DNA from: JAYPUA01 sp038133845
GTDB taxonomy: Bacteria; SAR324; NAC60-12
Reading direction: 5' to 3'
Length of the DNA: 64,000 nt
NCBI GenBank assembly: GCA_038133845.1
Contig: JAYPUA010000013.1
Span: 1 to 64,000 of the forward strand
A model generated the notes under the pieces. That model saw nothing but the letters and a program-made list of their open reading frames with translations, made no database searches and had not been told where the DNA came from. Below, piece after piece: positions 17,055 through 26,242 of this stretch; position 1 is the first letter of the stretch, and each line of letters opens with the position of its first letter. The position numbers and the translations under genes were made by a program.

Positions 17055-17154
17055 NNNNNNNNNNNNNNNNNNNNNNNNNNNNNNNNNNNNNNNNNNNNNN
17101 NNNNNNNNNNNNNNNNNNNNNNNNNNNNNNNNNNNNNNNNNNNNNNNNNNNNNN
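17055..17154. other. Assembly gap (100 N)
   Basis: A run of exactly 100 N between the intergenic region and the 3' end of the DMT transporter gene. Confidence 0.99.
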
Positions 17155-17190
17155 GGAGGGGCTGTCGGTCCCGGAGAAAGTCCAAGCAGC

Positions 17191-18141
17191 TTAGGCTGTG
17201 GGGCGTTTGCGGAACAGGAGCATTCCACCAACGATCAGCAGCATCCCCATGGCGTGAAACCACTGGAAGATCTCTCCCAGGAAGACGATCGCCAGCAGTG
17301 AGGCGAAGACCGGAACCAGGTTGAGGAAGAGGCCGCTTTGGCTGGGACCGATCAGCTCAATCCCCCGGTTCCAGCACAGGTAGGCCAGAATGGAGGGGAA
17401 GATGGCGACATACGCGACGGCCCAAGCCGCCTGCGGGCTCCAGTGTGGCAGTCCGTACCAGTTCCACTCCAGCACCATCAACGGAGTCAGCAGCCCTCCT
17501 CCTGCAGCAAAGGTGACGGCAAGAAAGCTCAGCAGGTGCATCGGGGGCTTGATCCGAAGCAGCGTGGAGTAGGCCGCATAGGAGATCACCGCCGGGATCA
17601 GCCACAGGTCTCCAGGGACCATCTCAAACCGCAGCAGAACCTCCCAACTCCCCCGAAAGAGCACCAGCGCCACCCCAAGGAAGCAGAGGGCCAGCCCCGC
17701 CCACTGACGCATCCCGGCGCGCTCCTGAAACCACCACCACGTGAGCAGCAGAATGACCGCAGGCCCGGCTGTCTGGAGCAGCGCGGCGTTGATGGCCTGG
17801 GTGGTCTGCAGGGCCACGTAGAACAGGGTGTTGAAGGTCGTGATCCCGAGCACGGAGAGCAGAAGGAGCATGCGCCAGGACTGCCGGATCGTGGGCCAGT
17901 CGCGCTGCAGATGCTTCCAGGCAAACGGCGTCAGGAGGGCCAGAGCAGCCATCCAGCGAATCCAGGCCAGGGTGATGGGAGAGATCAGCTGATTGACCCC
18001 TCGAGCGGTGACCGCGTTTCCTGCCCAGAACAGAGGGACCAGCGTCAGCAGCACATAGGGCTGAGAGACCAGCCACCCCCGGAGGCGGAGCAGCGCGGAT
18101 ACTCCAGGGAGGTTGGAAGCCTCTGCCTCATCGACCTTCAT
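17191..18141 (-). CDS. EamA/DMT-family transporter
   Basis: About ten hydrophobic helices arranged as two EamA repeats. Typical family segments are visible: PLFWAGNAVTARG near the N-terminus and the second-repeat end AIVFLGEIFQWFHAMGMLLI. The start overlaps the stop of the dehydrogenase gene upstream (ATGA), so the two are translationally coupled. Members export amino acids or metabolites; coupling to a methylglycine oxidase suggests export of a product or related compound, which is inference. Length 316 is usual. Confidence 0.85.
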   Translation of the reverse strand: MKVDEAEASNLPGVSALLRLRGWLVSQPYVLLTLVPLFWAGNAVTARGVNQLISPITLAWIRWMAALALLTPFAWKHLQRDWPTIRQSWRMLLLLSVLGITTFNTLFYVALQTTQAINAALLQTAGPAVILLLTWWWFQERAGMRQWAGLALCFLGVALVLFRGSWEVLLRFEMVPGDLWLIPAVISYAAYSTLLRIKPPMHLLSFLAVTFAAGGGLLTPLMVLEWNWYGLPHWSPQAAWAVAYVAIFPSILAYLCWNRGIELIGPSQSGLFLNLVPVFASLLAIVFLGEIFQWFHAMGMLLIVGGMLLFRKRPTA

Positions 18142-20615
18142 GCCCGCACCCGCTCGGATTTCGGATCGTAGAAGGGGCGCAGGGACGCACGTACCGGATG
18201 CCGGGTTCCGGCAACCTCCACCTCCAGAGAGAGTGCGTCGAGCAGGGCTTGAGTGATGGGCTCTTCCAGGGTCAGGTAGCCCATCCCCAGGCAGGCTCCC
18301 ACGGTGTGTCCGTACATCCCGGAGGTCGTCTCTCCAACGATCTTCCTGCCGAGCCAGACGGGTTCATTGTGGTAGAGCAGGGGCTCCGGGTCCTGCAGGG
18401 CCAGCTGAACCAGCCGCCGCTTCAGGGGACCGGATTTTCGAACCCGCAACAGGGCCTCTCGTCCAAGGAAGCCTCCGGGCTTGTCCCACGCCACCGCAAA
18501 GCCAAGCCCGGCATGCAGTGGGGTGTCTTCATCCGCGATGTCGTGTCCGAAGTGACGGTAGCCCTTCTCCAGCCTCAGGGAGTTGAGGGCGTGGTAGCCG
18601 CACAGGCGCAGCCCGTGTTCCGGACCGTGGGCAACCAACATGTCAAACACCTGCTGAGCAAACTCGGTTGGCAGGTACAGCTCCCAGCCCAATTCTCCCA
18701 CATAGGTCACCCGAAGCGCCCAGGCCTTGGCGTATCCGATCTCGATCTCCTGCGCGCTACCGAACGGGAAGCGGGCGTTTGACAGGTCGGCCGGTGTCAG
18801 TTGGGAGAGCAAGTCCCGGGAGTGGGGACCCATCACGGAGAGGGTCGCCCATCCGGAGGTGACATCGGTCACCGTGCAGTAGGCCTCCTCCGGAATGTTT
18901 CGCTCCAGCCACATGCGGTCCCGCGTCTGGGTGGCCACAGAGCTGACGACCAGGAAGGTCTGCTCCTCCAGGCGAGTCACTGTGAGATCGGCCTCGAAGG
19001 TGCCGCGCTCATTGAGCCACGCCGTGTAGACCACCGTTCCGGGCGGGACCGCCACGTCGTTGGCACAGATGCGGTTCAGTACACGCTCGGCGTCTCGCCC
19101 CTGAACCAGAAACTTGGAGAAGGAGGACTGGTCAAACAGCCCTACCGCCTCCCGCACGGCCTGATGCTCTGCCGCCGAGGCGGTGAACCAGTTCTGCCGA
19201 CCATAGGTGTACTCGTAGCGAGGAGCGACGCCTTCCGGGGCAAACCAGTTGGCCCGCTCCCATCCGGCAGCTTCGCCAAAGCAGGCCCCGGCGGAGGCCA
19301 ACCGATCGTGCAGCACCGAGCGTCGAACCCCTCGGGCCGTCTCCGGCTGCCGGTAGGGCCAGTGCATCGCGTAGAGCAGCCCGAGCCCCTCGACGGTGCG
19401 GTCGTGAAGGTAGCGCGCGTTGGACTGAAACGGCTGCATGCGGCGCAGGTCCACGTCCCACAGCTCCATCGGCGGGTGCCCCTGCAGGATCCACTCGGCC
19501 AGCACCTTCCCGGCTCCTCCTCCAGACTGAATGCCGATGGAGTTGAAGCCTGCCGCGACAAAGAAGTTCTTCAGCTCCGGTGCCGGGCCCAGCAGGTAGC
19601 GGTCGTCCGGGGTGAAGCTCTCCGGGCCGTTGAAAAAGAGCTGGATGCCTGCAGTCTCCAGGCGGGGAATGCGATGCAGCGCCTTTTCCATCACTGGACC
19701 GAAGTGCTCCCAGTCTTCAGCAAAGTGTCCAAAGGCAAAGTCTTCCGGGATGCTCTCCAGCGCACGGGGCTTGGCCTTGGGCTCAAAGCAGCCGACCAGC
19801 AGCTTCCCCGCCTCCTCCTTGTAGTAGCACCAGCCTCCCGGGTCGCGCAGAACCGGGAGGTTCTCGGGGACGCCCATTGGCTCGGTCACGATGTAGAAGT
19901 GTTCGGCCGCATGCAGCGGGACACTGACTCCGGCCATCTGTCCCACCCTGCGGGCCCAGAGTCCGGCACAGTTGACGACTACCTCAGCCCTTACGTCGCC
20001 CTGCGACGTCTGCACCCCGATGGCACGGCCACGCTCCTTGAGGATCCCGGTCACCTCCACCTCTTCCACAAGAGTGGCTCCACGCATCCGGGCACCCTTG
20101 GCCAGGGCGAGGGTCACATCGACAGGATTGGTCTGCCCGTCCTTTGGCAGAAACACGGCGCCCACGACGTCCTCGATGTTCAACAGCGGGTGCCGCTCGG
20201 CAGCCTCTTGGGCAGAGATGACCTGCACGTCCAGCCCGAAGCACTTGGCCATCGAGGCCCCGCGTCGCAGCTCCTCAAGGCGCTCCGCGTCGGTGGCCAC
20301 CGAGATGGAACCGTTTTGCTTGAAACCGGTCCCCATCCCCGTCTCTGCCTCAAGTTGGGCATACAGGTCGCTGGTGTACTGCGCCAGCCGGGTCATGTTC
20401 TTGGTGGCCCGGAGTTGTCCGACGAGCCCGGCGGCGTGCCATGTCGTCCCGGAGGTGAACTGGCGACGCTCCAGAAGCAGGACCTCGGCGCATCCGAGGA
20501 GAGTGAGGTGGTAGGCCAGGCTGCAGCCGATCACGCCCCCTCCAATGATCACCACCTGTGTGGAGGAAGGCAAGGAAGGGGAGGGCCGTGATTCCACCGA
20601 AGAGGAGGCCGTCAT
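18138..20615 (-). CDS. Dimethylglycine/sarcosine dehydrogenase-like FAD enzyme with GcvT domain
   Basis: An 825-residue fusion. The N-terminal FAD oxidoreductase domain has the dinucleotide motif IIGGGVIGCSLAYHL (23-37) and the TSGTTWHAAG segment, whose His60 is the covalent-FAD histidine in dimethylglycine dehydrogenases. The C-terminal half, from about 430, is a GcvT-like aminomethyl-transfer domain that passes the one-carbon unit to tetrahydrofolate. The usual role is oxidative demethylation of dimethylglycine or sarcosine in betaine breakdown. The substrate among N-methyl glycines cannot be fixed from sequence. The DMT transporter gene is coupled downstream. Confidence 0.82.
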   Translation of the reverse strand: MTASSSVESRPSPSLPSSTQVVIIGGGVIGCSLAYHLTLLGCAEVLLLERRQFTSGTTWHAAGLVGQLRATKNMTRLAQYTSDLYAQLEAETGMGTGFKQNGSISVATDAERLEELRRGASMAKCFGLDVQVISAQEAAERHPLLNIEDVVGAVFLPKDGQTNPVDVTLALAKGARMRGATLVEEVEVTGILKERGRAIGVQTSQGDVRAEVVVNCAGLWARRVGQMAGVSVPLHAAEHFYIVTEPMGVPENLPVLRDPGGWCYYKEEAGKLLVGCFEPKAKPRALESIPEDFAFGHFAEDWEHFGPVMEKALHRIPRLETAGIQLFFNGPESFTPDDRYLLGPAPELKNFFVAAGFNSIGIQSGGGAGKVLAEWILQGHPPMELWDVDLRRMQPFQSNARYLHDRTVEGLGLLYAMHWPYRQPETARGVRRSVLHDRLASAGACFGEAAGWERANWFAPEGVAPRYEYTYGRQNWFTASAAEHQAVREAVGLFDQSSFSKFLVQGRDAERVLNRICANDVAVPPGTVVYTAWLNERGTFEADLTVTRLEEQTFLVVSSVATQTRDRMWLERNIPEEAYCTVTDVTSGWATLSVMGPHSRDLLSQLTPADLSNARFPFGSAQEIEIGYAKAWALRVTYVGELGWELYLPTEFAQQVFDMLVAHGPEHGLRLCGYHALNSLRLEKGYRHFGHDIADEDTPLHAGLGFAVAWDKPGGFLGREALLRVRKSGPLKRRLVQLALQDPEPLLYHNEPVWLGRKIVGETTSGMYGHTVGACLGMGYLTLEEPITQALLDALSLEVEVAGTRHPVRASLRPFYDPKSERVRA

Positions 20616-20697
20616 GGGGTTCCGGATGAGTGAGGTTTGGGGAGTTTGACCTCGAGGCCGTGGGGGCTCCGAAGCAGCATGAACCAGGGGGGAGGGG

Positions 20698-20726
20698 GGC
20701 TCCGAGGCCGTGGAGGCTTCGGAGCC
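20698..20726 (-). terminator. Hairpin after rpsA
   Basis: GGCTCCGA (20698-20705) pairs with TCGGAGCC (20719-20726), an 8-bp stem with a 13-nt loop, 8 nt past the rpsA stop. There is no T-run on the minus strand. A similar half-site (GGCCGTGGGGGCTCCGAAG) lies about 45 bp further on. Confidence 0.5.
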
Positions 20727-20734
20727 AGAAAGGA

Positions 20735-22456
20735 TTAATCCTTGGACTCTTCTGCTTCAGCAGGAGCCTCTTCTTCTTCTGCTTCGGCGGAGGGCTCTTC
20801 CGGAGCATCATCCAGAGCCGGTGCAGCGACACCGACCACTTCCAGGATGCTCAGGCCCAACCGGCGCTCTTCCGTGTCGATCTTGATCACGCGGGCGCGG
20901 ACCTCGGTCCCGGCCGGATAGAACTCCTGCAGCTTGGCTTTCGGCACGGCGCTGTCGATCTCGGAGATGTGGACCAGCCCCTCGATGCCGTCGGAGATCT
21001 CCACGAAGATTCCGAAGTCGGTGATGTTCACCACGCTTCCGATCACCTCGGCATTGAGCGGGTAGCGCTCGTCGAGGTTCTTCCAGGGATCTTCGCTCAA
21101 CTGCTTGATGCCCAAGGAGAGGCGCTCCTGAGAGACGTCGATGTTGAGGACCTTGACCTCTACCTCATCGCCCTTCTTGGCAACTTCCGAAGGCTTGCGC
21201 TGCCGCTGGGACCAGGAGATGTCGGAGACATGCACCAACCCGTCGATGCCCTCGTCGAGTCCCACGAAGATCCCGAAGTCGGTGATGTTGCGAACCTTGC
21301 CCTTGACGATGCTGCCGATCGGGTAGCGCTCCATGGCAATCCGCCATGGATTCGGCTCGGCCTCCTTCATGGAGAGCGAGATGCGCTTGCGCTCCACGTC
21401 GAGGTCCTTGACTACGGCTTCGACTTCCTGTCCGAGCTGGACGATCTTGGAAGGGTGCCGCACCTTGCGGGTCCAGGACATCTCGGAGACGTGGATCAGC
21501 CCTTCGACCCCCGGCTCCAGCTCAATGAACGCCCCATACTCGGTCAGGCTGACGATCTTTCCGCTGATCTTGGTTCCGGCCGGATACTTCTCGGCGACAG
21601 CGTCCCACGGGTTGGCAAATTTCTGCTTGAGGCCCAGCGAGACCTTCTGGTCTTCCGGGTAGAACTTGAGAACGATCACCTCGACCTCGTCCCCGATGCC
21701 AAACATCTCGGAGGGGTGAACAATCCGACCCCAGGTCATGTCGGTGATGTGTAGCAGCCCGTCTACACCGCCCAGGTCGACAAACACTCCGTAGTCGGTG
21801 ATGTTCTTGACGCTACCGACGATGAGAGCCCCCTCTTGAAGGATCTTGAGAGTCTCTTTGCGCTTCTCCTCGCGCTCGACCTCTAGCAGGGCCCGTCGGG
21901 AGAGGACGATGTTTCCGCGCTTCTGGTTGTATTTGAGGATCTTGAACTCGAAGCTCTCGCCCAGCAGCTTGTCGAGGTTGCGTACCGGACGCAGATCCAC
22001 TTGGGAGCCGGGTAGGAACGCCTTGACGCCAATGTCCACCGACAGGCCGCCCTTGATGCGGTTGATGATCATTCCGCGGACGGTACCCTCTTCCTCGTAA
22101 ATGGCCCCGATCTTCTCCCAGGTGCGCATCTTCTCTGCCTTGCGCTTGGAGATCAACGGGACGCCATCATCCACTTCGAGGGCGTCGACGTACACTTCAA
22201 CGGTGTCGCCAACCTCAACGCCCATCTCGCCTTCGGCGTCAAGGAATTCATCCGAAGGAACGAGGCAGTCGGCCTTGAAGCCGATGTCAACCGTGACAAA
22301 CTCCTTGGAGATGTCGGTTACGGTTCCGTGGACGATGTCTTGTTCCTTGACCCCGAGCAGGGTCTCGTCATAGAGCGCGTCGAAGTCCTCGTTCTCCTCA
22401 AAGAAGATGATGGGCTCGAAGGATGGGGGGGATTCGAGGGAGTCGGTTGTGGCCAT
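20735..22456 (-). CDS. rpsA: 30S ribosomal protein S1
   Basis: Binds mRNA and helps 30S initiation. Six S1 RNA-binding repeats fill the 573 residues; each repeat shows the GxVxxITDFGxFVxL pattern followed by LxHxS/xDxxW (for example VKNITDYGVFVDLGGVDGLL and LTEYGAFIELEPGVEGL). The tail is Glu/Ala-rich. Length and repeat number match proteobacterial S1. A sigma-70-like promoter lies about 90-115 bp upstream. A hairpin follows the stop. Confidence 0.97.
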   Translation of the reverse strand: MATTDSLESPPSFEPIIFFEENEDFDALYDETLLGVKEQDIVHGTVTDISKEFVTVDIGFKADCLVPSDEFLDAEGEMGVEVGDTVEVYVDALEVDDGVPLISKRKAEKMRTWEKIGAIYEEEGTVRGMIINRIKGGLSVDIGVKAFLPGSQVDLRPVRNLDKLLGESFEFKILKYNQKRGNIVLSRRALLEVEREEKRKETLKILQEGALIVGSVKNITDYGVFVDLGGVDGLLHITDMTWGRIVHPSEMFGIGDEVEVIVLKFYPEDQKVSLGLKQKFANPWDAVAEKYPAGTKISGKIVSLTEYGAFIELEPGVEGLIHVSEMSWTRKVRHPSKIVQLGQEVEAVVKDLDVERKRISLSMKEAEPNPWRIAMERYPIGSIVKGKVRNITDFGIFVGLDEGIDGLVHVSDISWSQRQRKPSEVAKKGDEVEVKVLNIDVSQERLSLGIKQLSEDPWKNLDERYPLNAEVIGSVVNITDFGIFVEISDGIEGLVHISEIDSAVPKAKLQEFYPAGTEVRARVIKIDTEERRLGLSILEVVGVAAPALDDAPEEPSAEAEEEEAPAEAEESKD

Positions 22457-22543
22457 GGCTACTTTCTCCGCTCACGCATGGCGCGGAACGGCAGGTTGAG
22501 GTTGAGAGATCAGGCTTCTTGGCGAAGCACGGAAAAGCCTTAA

Positions 22544-22573
22544 ATTGTAAAGGTATTCTTGAGGGGAAGTCAA
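22544..22573 (-). promoter_or_regulatory. Sigma-70-like promoter for rpsA
   Basis: On the minus strand TTGACT (22568-22573) and TACAAT (22544-22549) are separated by 18 bp. Transcription would begin near 22537, giving a leader of roughly 80 nt with GGAG 10 nt before the ATG. Confidence 0.55.
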
Positions 22574-22748
22574 AACGAATCCGTCGCCAAGTGATGCCTG
22601 ACGCAAAAAGCACCAAGAGAAGGATGGTGAGACCCGTCGCCCTGAGGGCTGGATGAATTGACCGGGAGTTTTTTCGAGACCCTTTTAGCAGTCGCTGCCT
22701 CCCTGTTCACAGGCACAGGAGCGCTCGGACAAACGCCTTGCCGGAGAG

Positions 22749-23783
22749 TCAGCTGGGGCTGAGGGCCTGCCGATAGGGAGTGGCGTCGAAGCCCAGGGGG
22801 CCGAAACGGGCGGTGGCCGCCTCCAGGCGTTGGGGAGTCCAATATGAGCTTCCCGGAGCCGGAAAGCCCAGAACGGTGCGCTGCTCGGGAGTGAGCCGCG
22901 CGATCAGGCGCTCGGTGGAGAGGTCCGGACGGTACATCTTCCAGGCCCAGCCGGACTGGACGGTGCTGATCCACTCGCACTCGGCCTTGCGAAAGGTGAG
23001 GTTCTGAACGAGGCGCAAGGCCCCGGGCTGGAGAGGGGTCCCTCGATGCCAGAGGTCGTGGCGATAGAAGAGGACGGTTCCGGGCTCAAAGGCGGCATAG
23101 CGTTCTCGGGCATAAAGCCGCTCTCGAAAGCGGGCAACCTCCGGATGCTCCTGGGCAAGGAGCGCCTCGGTGGACTCCCGATCGTTGGTCCAGGGCAAGG
23201 CCCCCACTCCGGGCATTTGGGTGTAGGGGTAGACGTAGGCAGGGTCTTCACGACCGACTCTGGACACCAGCGCGGTCTCTCCTCCGCATTCGGAGTGATG
23301 GTCGTAGTACACGATCATCTCCACAGCCTCCGGTGCCTCCCACACCGGCGGATGCGTGAGGTAGTGGTTGGGATAGTCCATGTGAATGCGCTGATCCGAG
23401 TTGTCCCGGATGCCGCCTTGCTGAAGCCTGCGTCCAAACTTGGCCCAGAGGTCCGACTGTGAGAGGCGCAATGCACCAACCTCCACCTCCAGCAACTGGG
23501 CCACCGCGTGGAGCAGGTCCGGATGCAGCGTCAGGTCATCAAGGGGTTCAAGTCCGGAGGGAAACTCAAAGGCACCCATGCTTCCGAAGTCGGTCACCGC
23601 TTCCGGGTCTGGCGGAAGCAGCGGCTTCACGGCCTGGCGAACAGCCTGCACTTCTGCAGGAGTGAAAAATTCCCGGATCAGGACAAACCCCTGCTCGCGC
23701 CAGGCTTGCACCTGGGCCAAGGTGAATCGATTCCCGGGACCTGCGGGTTCCGGAGCGACCAGGTGGTGGGCTTTGTCGCGCAT
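22749..23783 (-). CDS. Phytanoyl-CoA dioxygenase (PhyH) family protein
   Basis: Fe(II)/2-oxoglutarate-dependent oxygenase. The metal-binding HxD is in RIHMDYPNHY and the distal His in LWHRGTPLQPG, followed by an Arg (ALRLVQNL) that would bind oxoglutarate. Length 344 is within the family range. It is the last gene of the five-gene minus-strand operon, 41 nt after pobA. The substrate is unknown; bacterial members hydroxylate amino-acid derivatives, quaternary amines or lipids. Confidence 0.78.
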   Translation of the reverse strand: MRDKAHHLVAPEPAGPGNRFTLAQVQAWREQGFVLIREFFTPAEVQAVRQAVKPLLPPDPEAVTDFGSMGAFEFPSGLEPLDDLTLHPDLLHAVAQLLEVEVGALRLSQSDLWAKFGRRLQQGGIRDNSDQRIHMDYPNHYLTHPPVWEAPEAVEMIVYYDHHSECGGETALVSRVGREDPAYVYPYTQMPGVGALPWTNDRESTEALLAQEHPEVARFRERLYARERYAAFEPGTVLFYRHDLWHRGTPLQPGALRLVQNLTFRKAECEWISTVQSGWAWKMYRPDLSTERLIARLTPEQRTVLGFPAPGSSYWTPQRLEAATARFGPLGFDATPYRQALSPS

Positions 23784-23824
23784 GAGGGGTGAATTCCTGA
23801 AAGTGGGGTCGAGTCAGCCGGGGC

Positions 23825-25003
23825 TCAGTAGGGGAGCCCAACGTAGTTCTCGGCGAGCGACTGAGAGGCCGCCTGAGAAGAGGTCAGGTAGTGCAACTCG
23901 GCCTCCTGAATCTTCTGTCCGAAGTCTCCTGTCTCCGGAAATCGATGCATCATGGTGGTCATCCACCAGGAGAAGCGGACGGCCTTCCAGACGCGAGCCA
24001 GGGCTTTCTCGGAGTAGGCGTTGATTCCGGCCTCCGAGCGCTCCTGGTAGAACTCGCAGAGGGCCTCAAAGAGGTAGTGGACGTCGCTGGCCGCGAGGTT
24101 GAGCCCCTTGGCCCCGGTGGGCGGGACGATGTGGGCTGCATCGCCACAGGTGAACATCCGGCCGAAACGCATCGGCTCCGAGACGAACGAGCGCAGGGGG
24201 GCAATCGACTTCTCGATGGAGGGACCGGTGGTGACCGAGTCGGCAGCATCCTCCGGAAGCCTGCGACGCAGCTCATCCCAGAAGCGGTCATCCGACCACG
24301 CCTCGACCTTCTCCTCCAGCCCGCACTGGACGTAGTAGCGGCTCCGGGTATGCGAGCGCATGGAGCAAAGCGCAAATCCACGCGGGTGGTTGGCGTAGAT
24401 GAGCTCGTGTGAGACCGGGGGCACATCGGCAAGAATCCCAAGCCACCCGAAGGGATAGACGCGTTCGTAGAGCCGGATCGCCTGTTCCGGAACCGACTTG
24501 CGGCTGACTCCGTGGAAGCCGTCACATCCGGCGATGAAGTCGCAGTCGACACGATGCGTGACCCCGTCTTTTTCAAAGCTGAGCCACGGGCCCTCGGTCT
24601 CAAAGTCATGAGGCTCCACGGCTTGGGCTTCGTAGATGCTGGGCGCTCCACAGGCCTCCCGGGCGTTCATCAGGTCCTTGGTCACTTCGGTTTGCCCGTA
24701 GACCATGACCGTCTTTCCTCCGGAGAGGGTCTTCAGGTCGATTCGGTGCCGCTCTCCATCAAAGGCGAGGTCGAAACCTTCGTGAATGAGCCCCTCGGCG
24801 TGCATGCGCTCGGCACACTGGGCACGCTCGAGCAACTCTGTGGCTCCCTGCTCCAAAACCCCTGCCCGGATGCGTCCCAGGACGTATTCCTGAGACTGGC
24901 GCTCCAGGATGAGGGTGGAGATTCCCTGGTGGTGGAGCAGCTGTCCCAGCAGGAGCCCGGCCGGTCCGGAGCCAATGATGGCCACTTGTACGCGGTGATT
25001 CAT
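23825..25003 (-). CDS. pobA: 4-hydroxybenzoate 3-monooxygenase
   Basis: FAD- and NADPH-dependent hydroxylase that makes protocatechuate from 4-hydroxybenzoate. It has the N-terminal FAD motif VAIIGSGPAGLLLGQLL (8-24), the RAGVLEQGA stretch, a DG-type motif (AGCDGFHGVSR) and the C-terminal GDAAHIVPPTGAKGLN block, all close to characterised PobA. Length 392 matches. No protocatechuate ring-cleavage genes lie nearby, so the product is used via genes elsewhere, or this member has a related substrate. Confidence 0.88.
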   Translation of the reverse strand: MNHRVQVAIIGSGPAGLLLGQLLHHQGISTLILERQSQEYVLGRIRAGVLEQGATELLERAQCAERMHAEGLIHEGFDLAFDGERHRIDLKTLSGGKTVMVYGQTEVTKDLMNAREACGAPSIYEAQAVEPHDFETEGPWLSFEKDGVTHRVDCDFIAGCDGFHGVSRKSVPEQAIRLYERVYPFGWLGILADVPPVSHELIYANHPRGFALCSMRSHTRSRYYVQCGLEEKVEAWSDDRFWDELRRRLPEDAADSVTTGPSIEKSIAPLRSFVSEPMRFGRMFTCGDAAHIVPPTGAKGLNLAASDVHYLFEALCEFYQERSEAGINAYSEKALARVWKAVRFSWWMTTMMHRFPETGDFGQKIQEAELHYLTSSQAASQSLAENYVGLPY

Positions 25004-25064
25004 GATGTTTCTGTTGCAAGGGGTTCAGCGGGAGTCCTGACGTTGCAGAGGGTGAGGAGGCCGC

Positions 25065-26171
25065 TCAGGCTGCGCCCCACACCTCTTGGGCAACGTCTCG
25101 CACCAGCCTCAGTTTATCCGCCTGAGCCTCGACTGCAATGTCATTTCCGTGAACGGTGCTGGAGAACCCGCACTGCGGAGAGAGCGCCATCTGCTCCAGC
25201 GGCATGTAGGTGGCGGCTTCTTCGATCCGACGCTTCAGGTCGTCCTTGGACTCCATCTGCCCAAGCTTGGTGCTGACCAGACCGAGCACAACGGTCTTCC
25301 CGGCAGGCACGTGTCGCAGCGGAGCGAAGCCTCCGGAACGCTCGTCGTCATACTCCAGGAAATAGCCATCGACCTCCAACTCGTTGAACAGCACCTCGGC
25401 CACCGGCTCGTAGCCGCCTTCCGCGACCCAGGCGCTCTTGAAGTTCCCTCGGCAGAGGTGAATGCAGACGGTCAGGTTTTCCGGACGGTTGGCAATCGCA
25501 GCGTTGATCAAGCGGGCATAGCGTCGGGGCAACTCGTCCGGATCGTCTCCACGCTGGCGGGCGCCTTCACGCATCTTCGGGTCGCAGAGGTAGGCCAGGT
25601 TGGTGTCGTCCATCTGCACATAGGTCGCTCCGCGCTCGGCCAGCGACCTCAATTCGTCCTGATAGGCCTGTGCGACATCGGCATAGAAGACCTCCAGGTC
25701 TGGATACGCCTCTTCGCTGATGGCCTGCCGTCCGCCCCGGAAGTGCAGCATGGTGGGCGAGGGAATGGTAACCTTCGGCGTCCGGGAGGTCACGGAATGC
25801 AGGAAGTCAAAATCCGCTCCCTGAATGGAGCGCGCATGGCGGATGCGCCCCTTGACCTTCATCACTGGTGGAGCAAAGTCCACGGTGCCGTCGTTCTTCT
25901 TGAAGCTGACGTTGATCCCTCCTTCGGTGACCACACCTTCAAGCTGCGTCAGGAAGTCGGTGTGGAAGTAGGTCCGGCGGTATTCGCCATCCGTGATCCC
26001 CTGAAGGCCGAGGTCTTCCTGAAACTGGACGATGTCCCGGATCGCTTGGTCTTCTACCTCCCTAAGCTTCTCGGCAGGGAGGTCGCCTTTGGAGAACTGT
26101 TCCCGGGCTTCCAGGAGAAACCTGGGGCGAAGAAAGCTGCCGACATGATCGGCGCGAAACGGAGGAGTCAT
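25065..26171 (-). CDS. MetE-like cobalamin-independent methyltransferase
   Basis: Corresponds to the catalytic C-terminal barrel of methionine synthase MetE, without its N-terminal half. The zinc ligands are in place: His238 and Cys240 (CIHLCRGN), Glu273 (EYDDERSG) and Cys334 (SPQCGF). I use the second ATG (26171) because AGGA precedes it by 6 nt, while it abuts the first ATG (26177). Stand-alone proteins of this kind (YxjG/YxjH type) often act with alternative methyl donors or on other thiols. Its place in a catabolic operon suggests removal of a methyl or thiol-linked group from a substrate, which is inference. Confidence 0.8.
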   Translation of the reverse strand: MTPPFRADHVGSFLRPRFLLEAREQFSKGDLPAEKLREVEDQAIRDIVQFQEDLGLQGITDGEYRRTYFHTDFLTQLEGVVTEGGINVSFKKNDGTVDFAPPVMKVKGRIRHARSIQGADFDFLHSVTSRTPKVTIPSPTMLHFRGGRQAISEEAYPDLEVFYADVAQAYQDELRSLAERGATYVQMDDTNLAYLCDPKMREGARQRGDDPDELPRRYARLINAAIANRPENLTVCIHLCRGNFKSAWVAEGGYEPVAEVLFNELEVDGYFLEYDDERSGGFAPLRHVPAGKTVVLGLVSTKLGQMESKDDLKRRIEEAATYMPLEQMALSPQCGFSSTVHGNDIAVEAQADKLRLVRDVAQEVWGAA

Positions 26172-26242
26172 GACCATTCCTTGAGGCTGATGAGTGGAGG
26201 AAGGACCTCGGGGGTCGTTTCATGAAGAGAACATTCCGGGAA

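Noticed and set aside
17039..17263. Open frame spanning the second gap
   Set aside because: Half of its codons are N, and the rest overlaps the DMT transporter gene on the same strand in another frame.
18801..20591. 596-residue plus-strand frame
   Set aside because: Antisense to the dimethylglycine-dehydrogenase-like gene, which has the FAD motif and GcvT domain.
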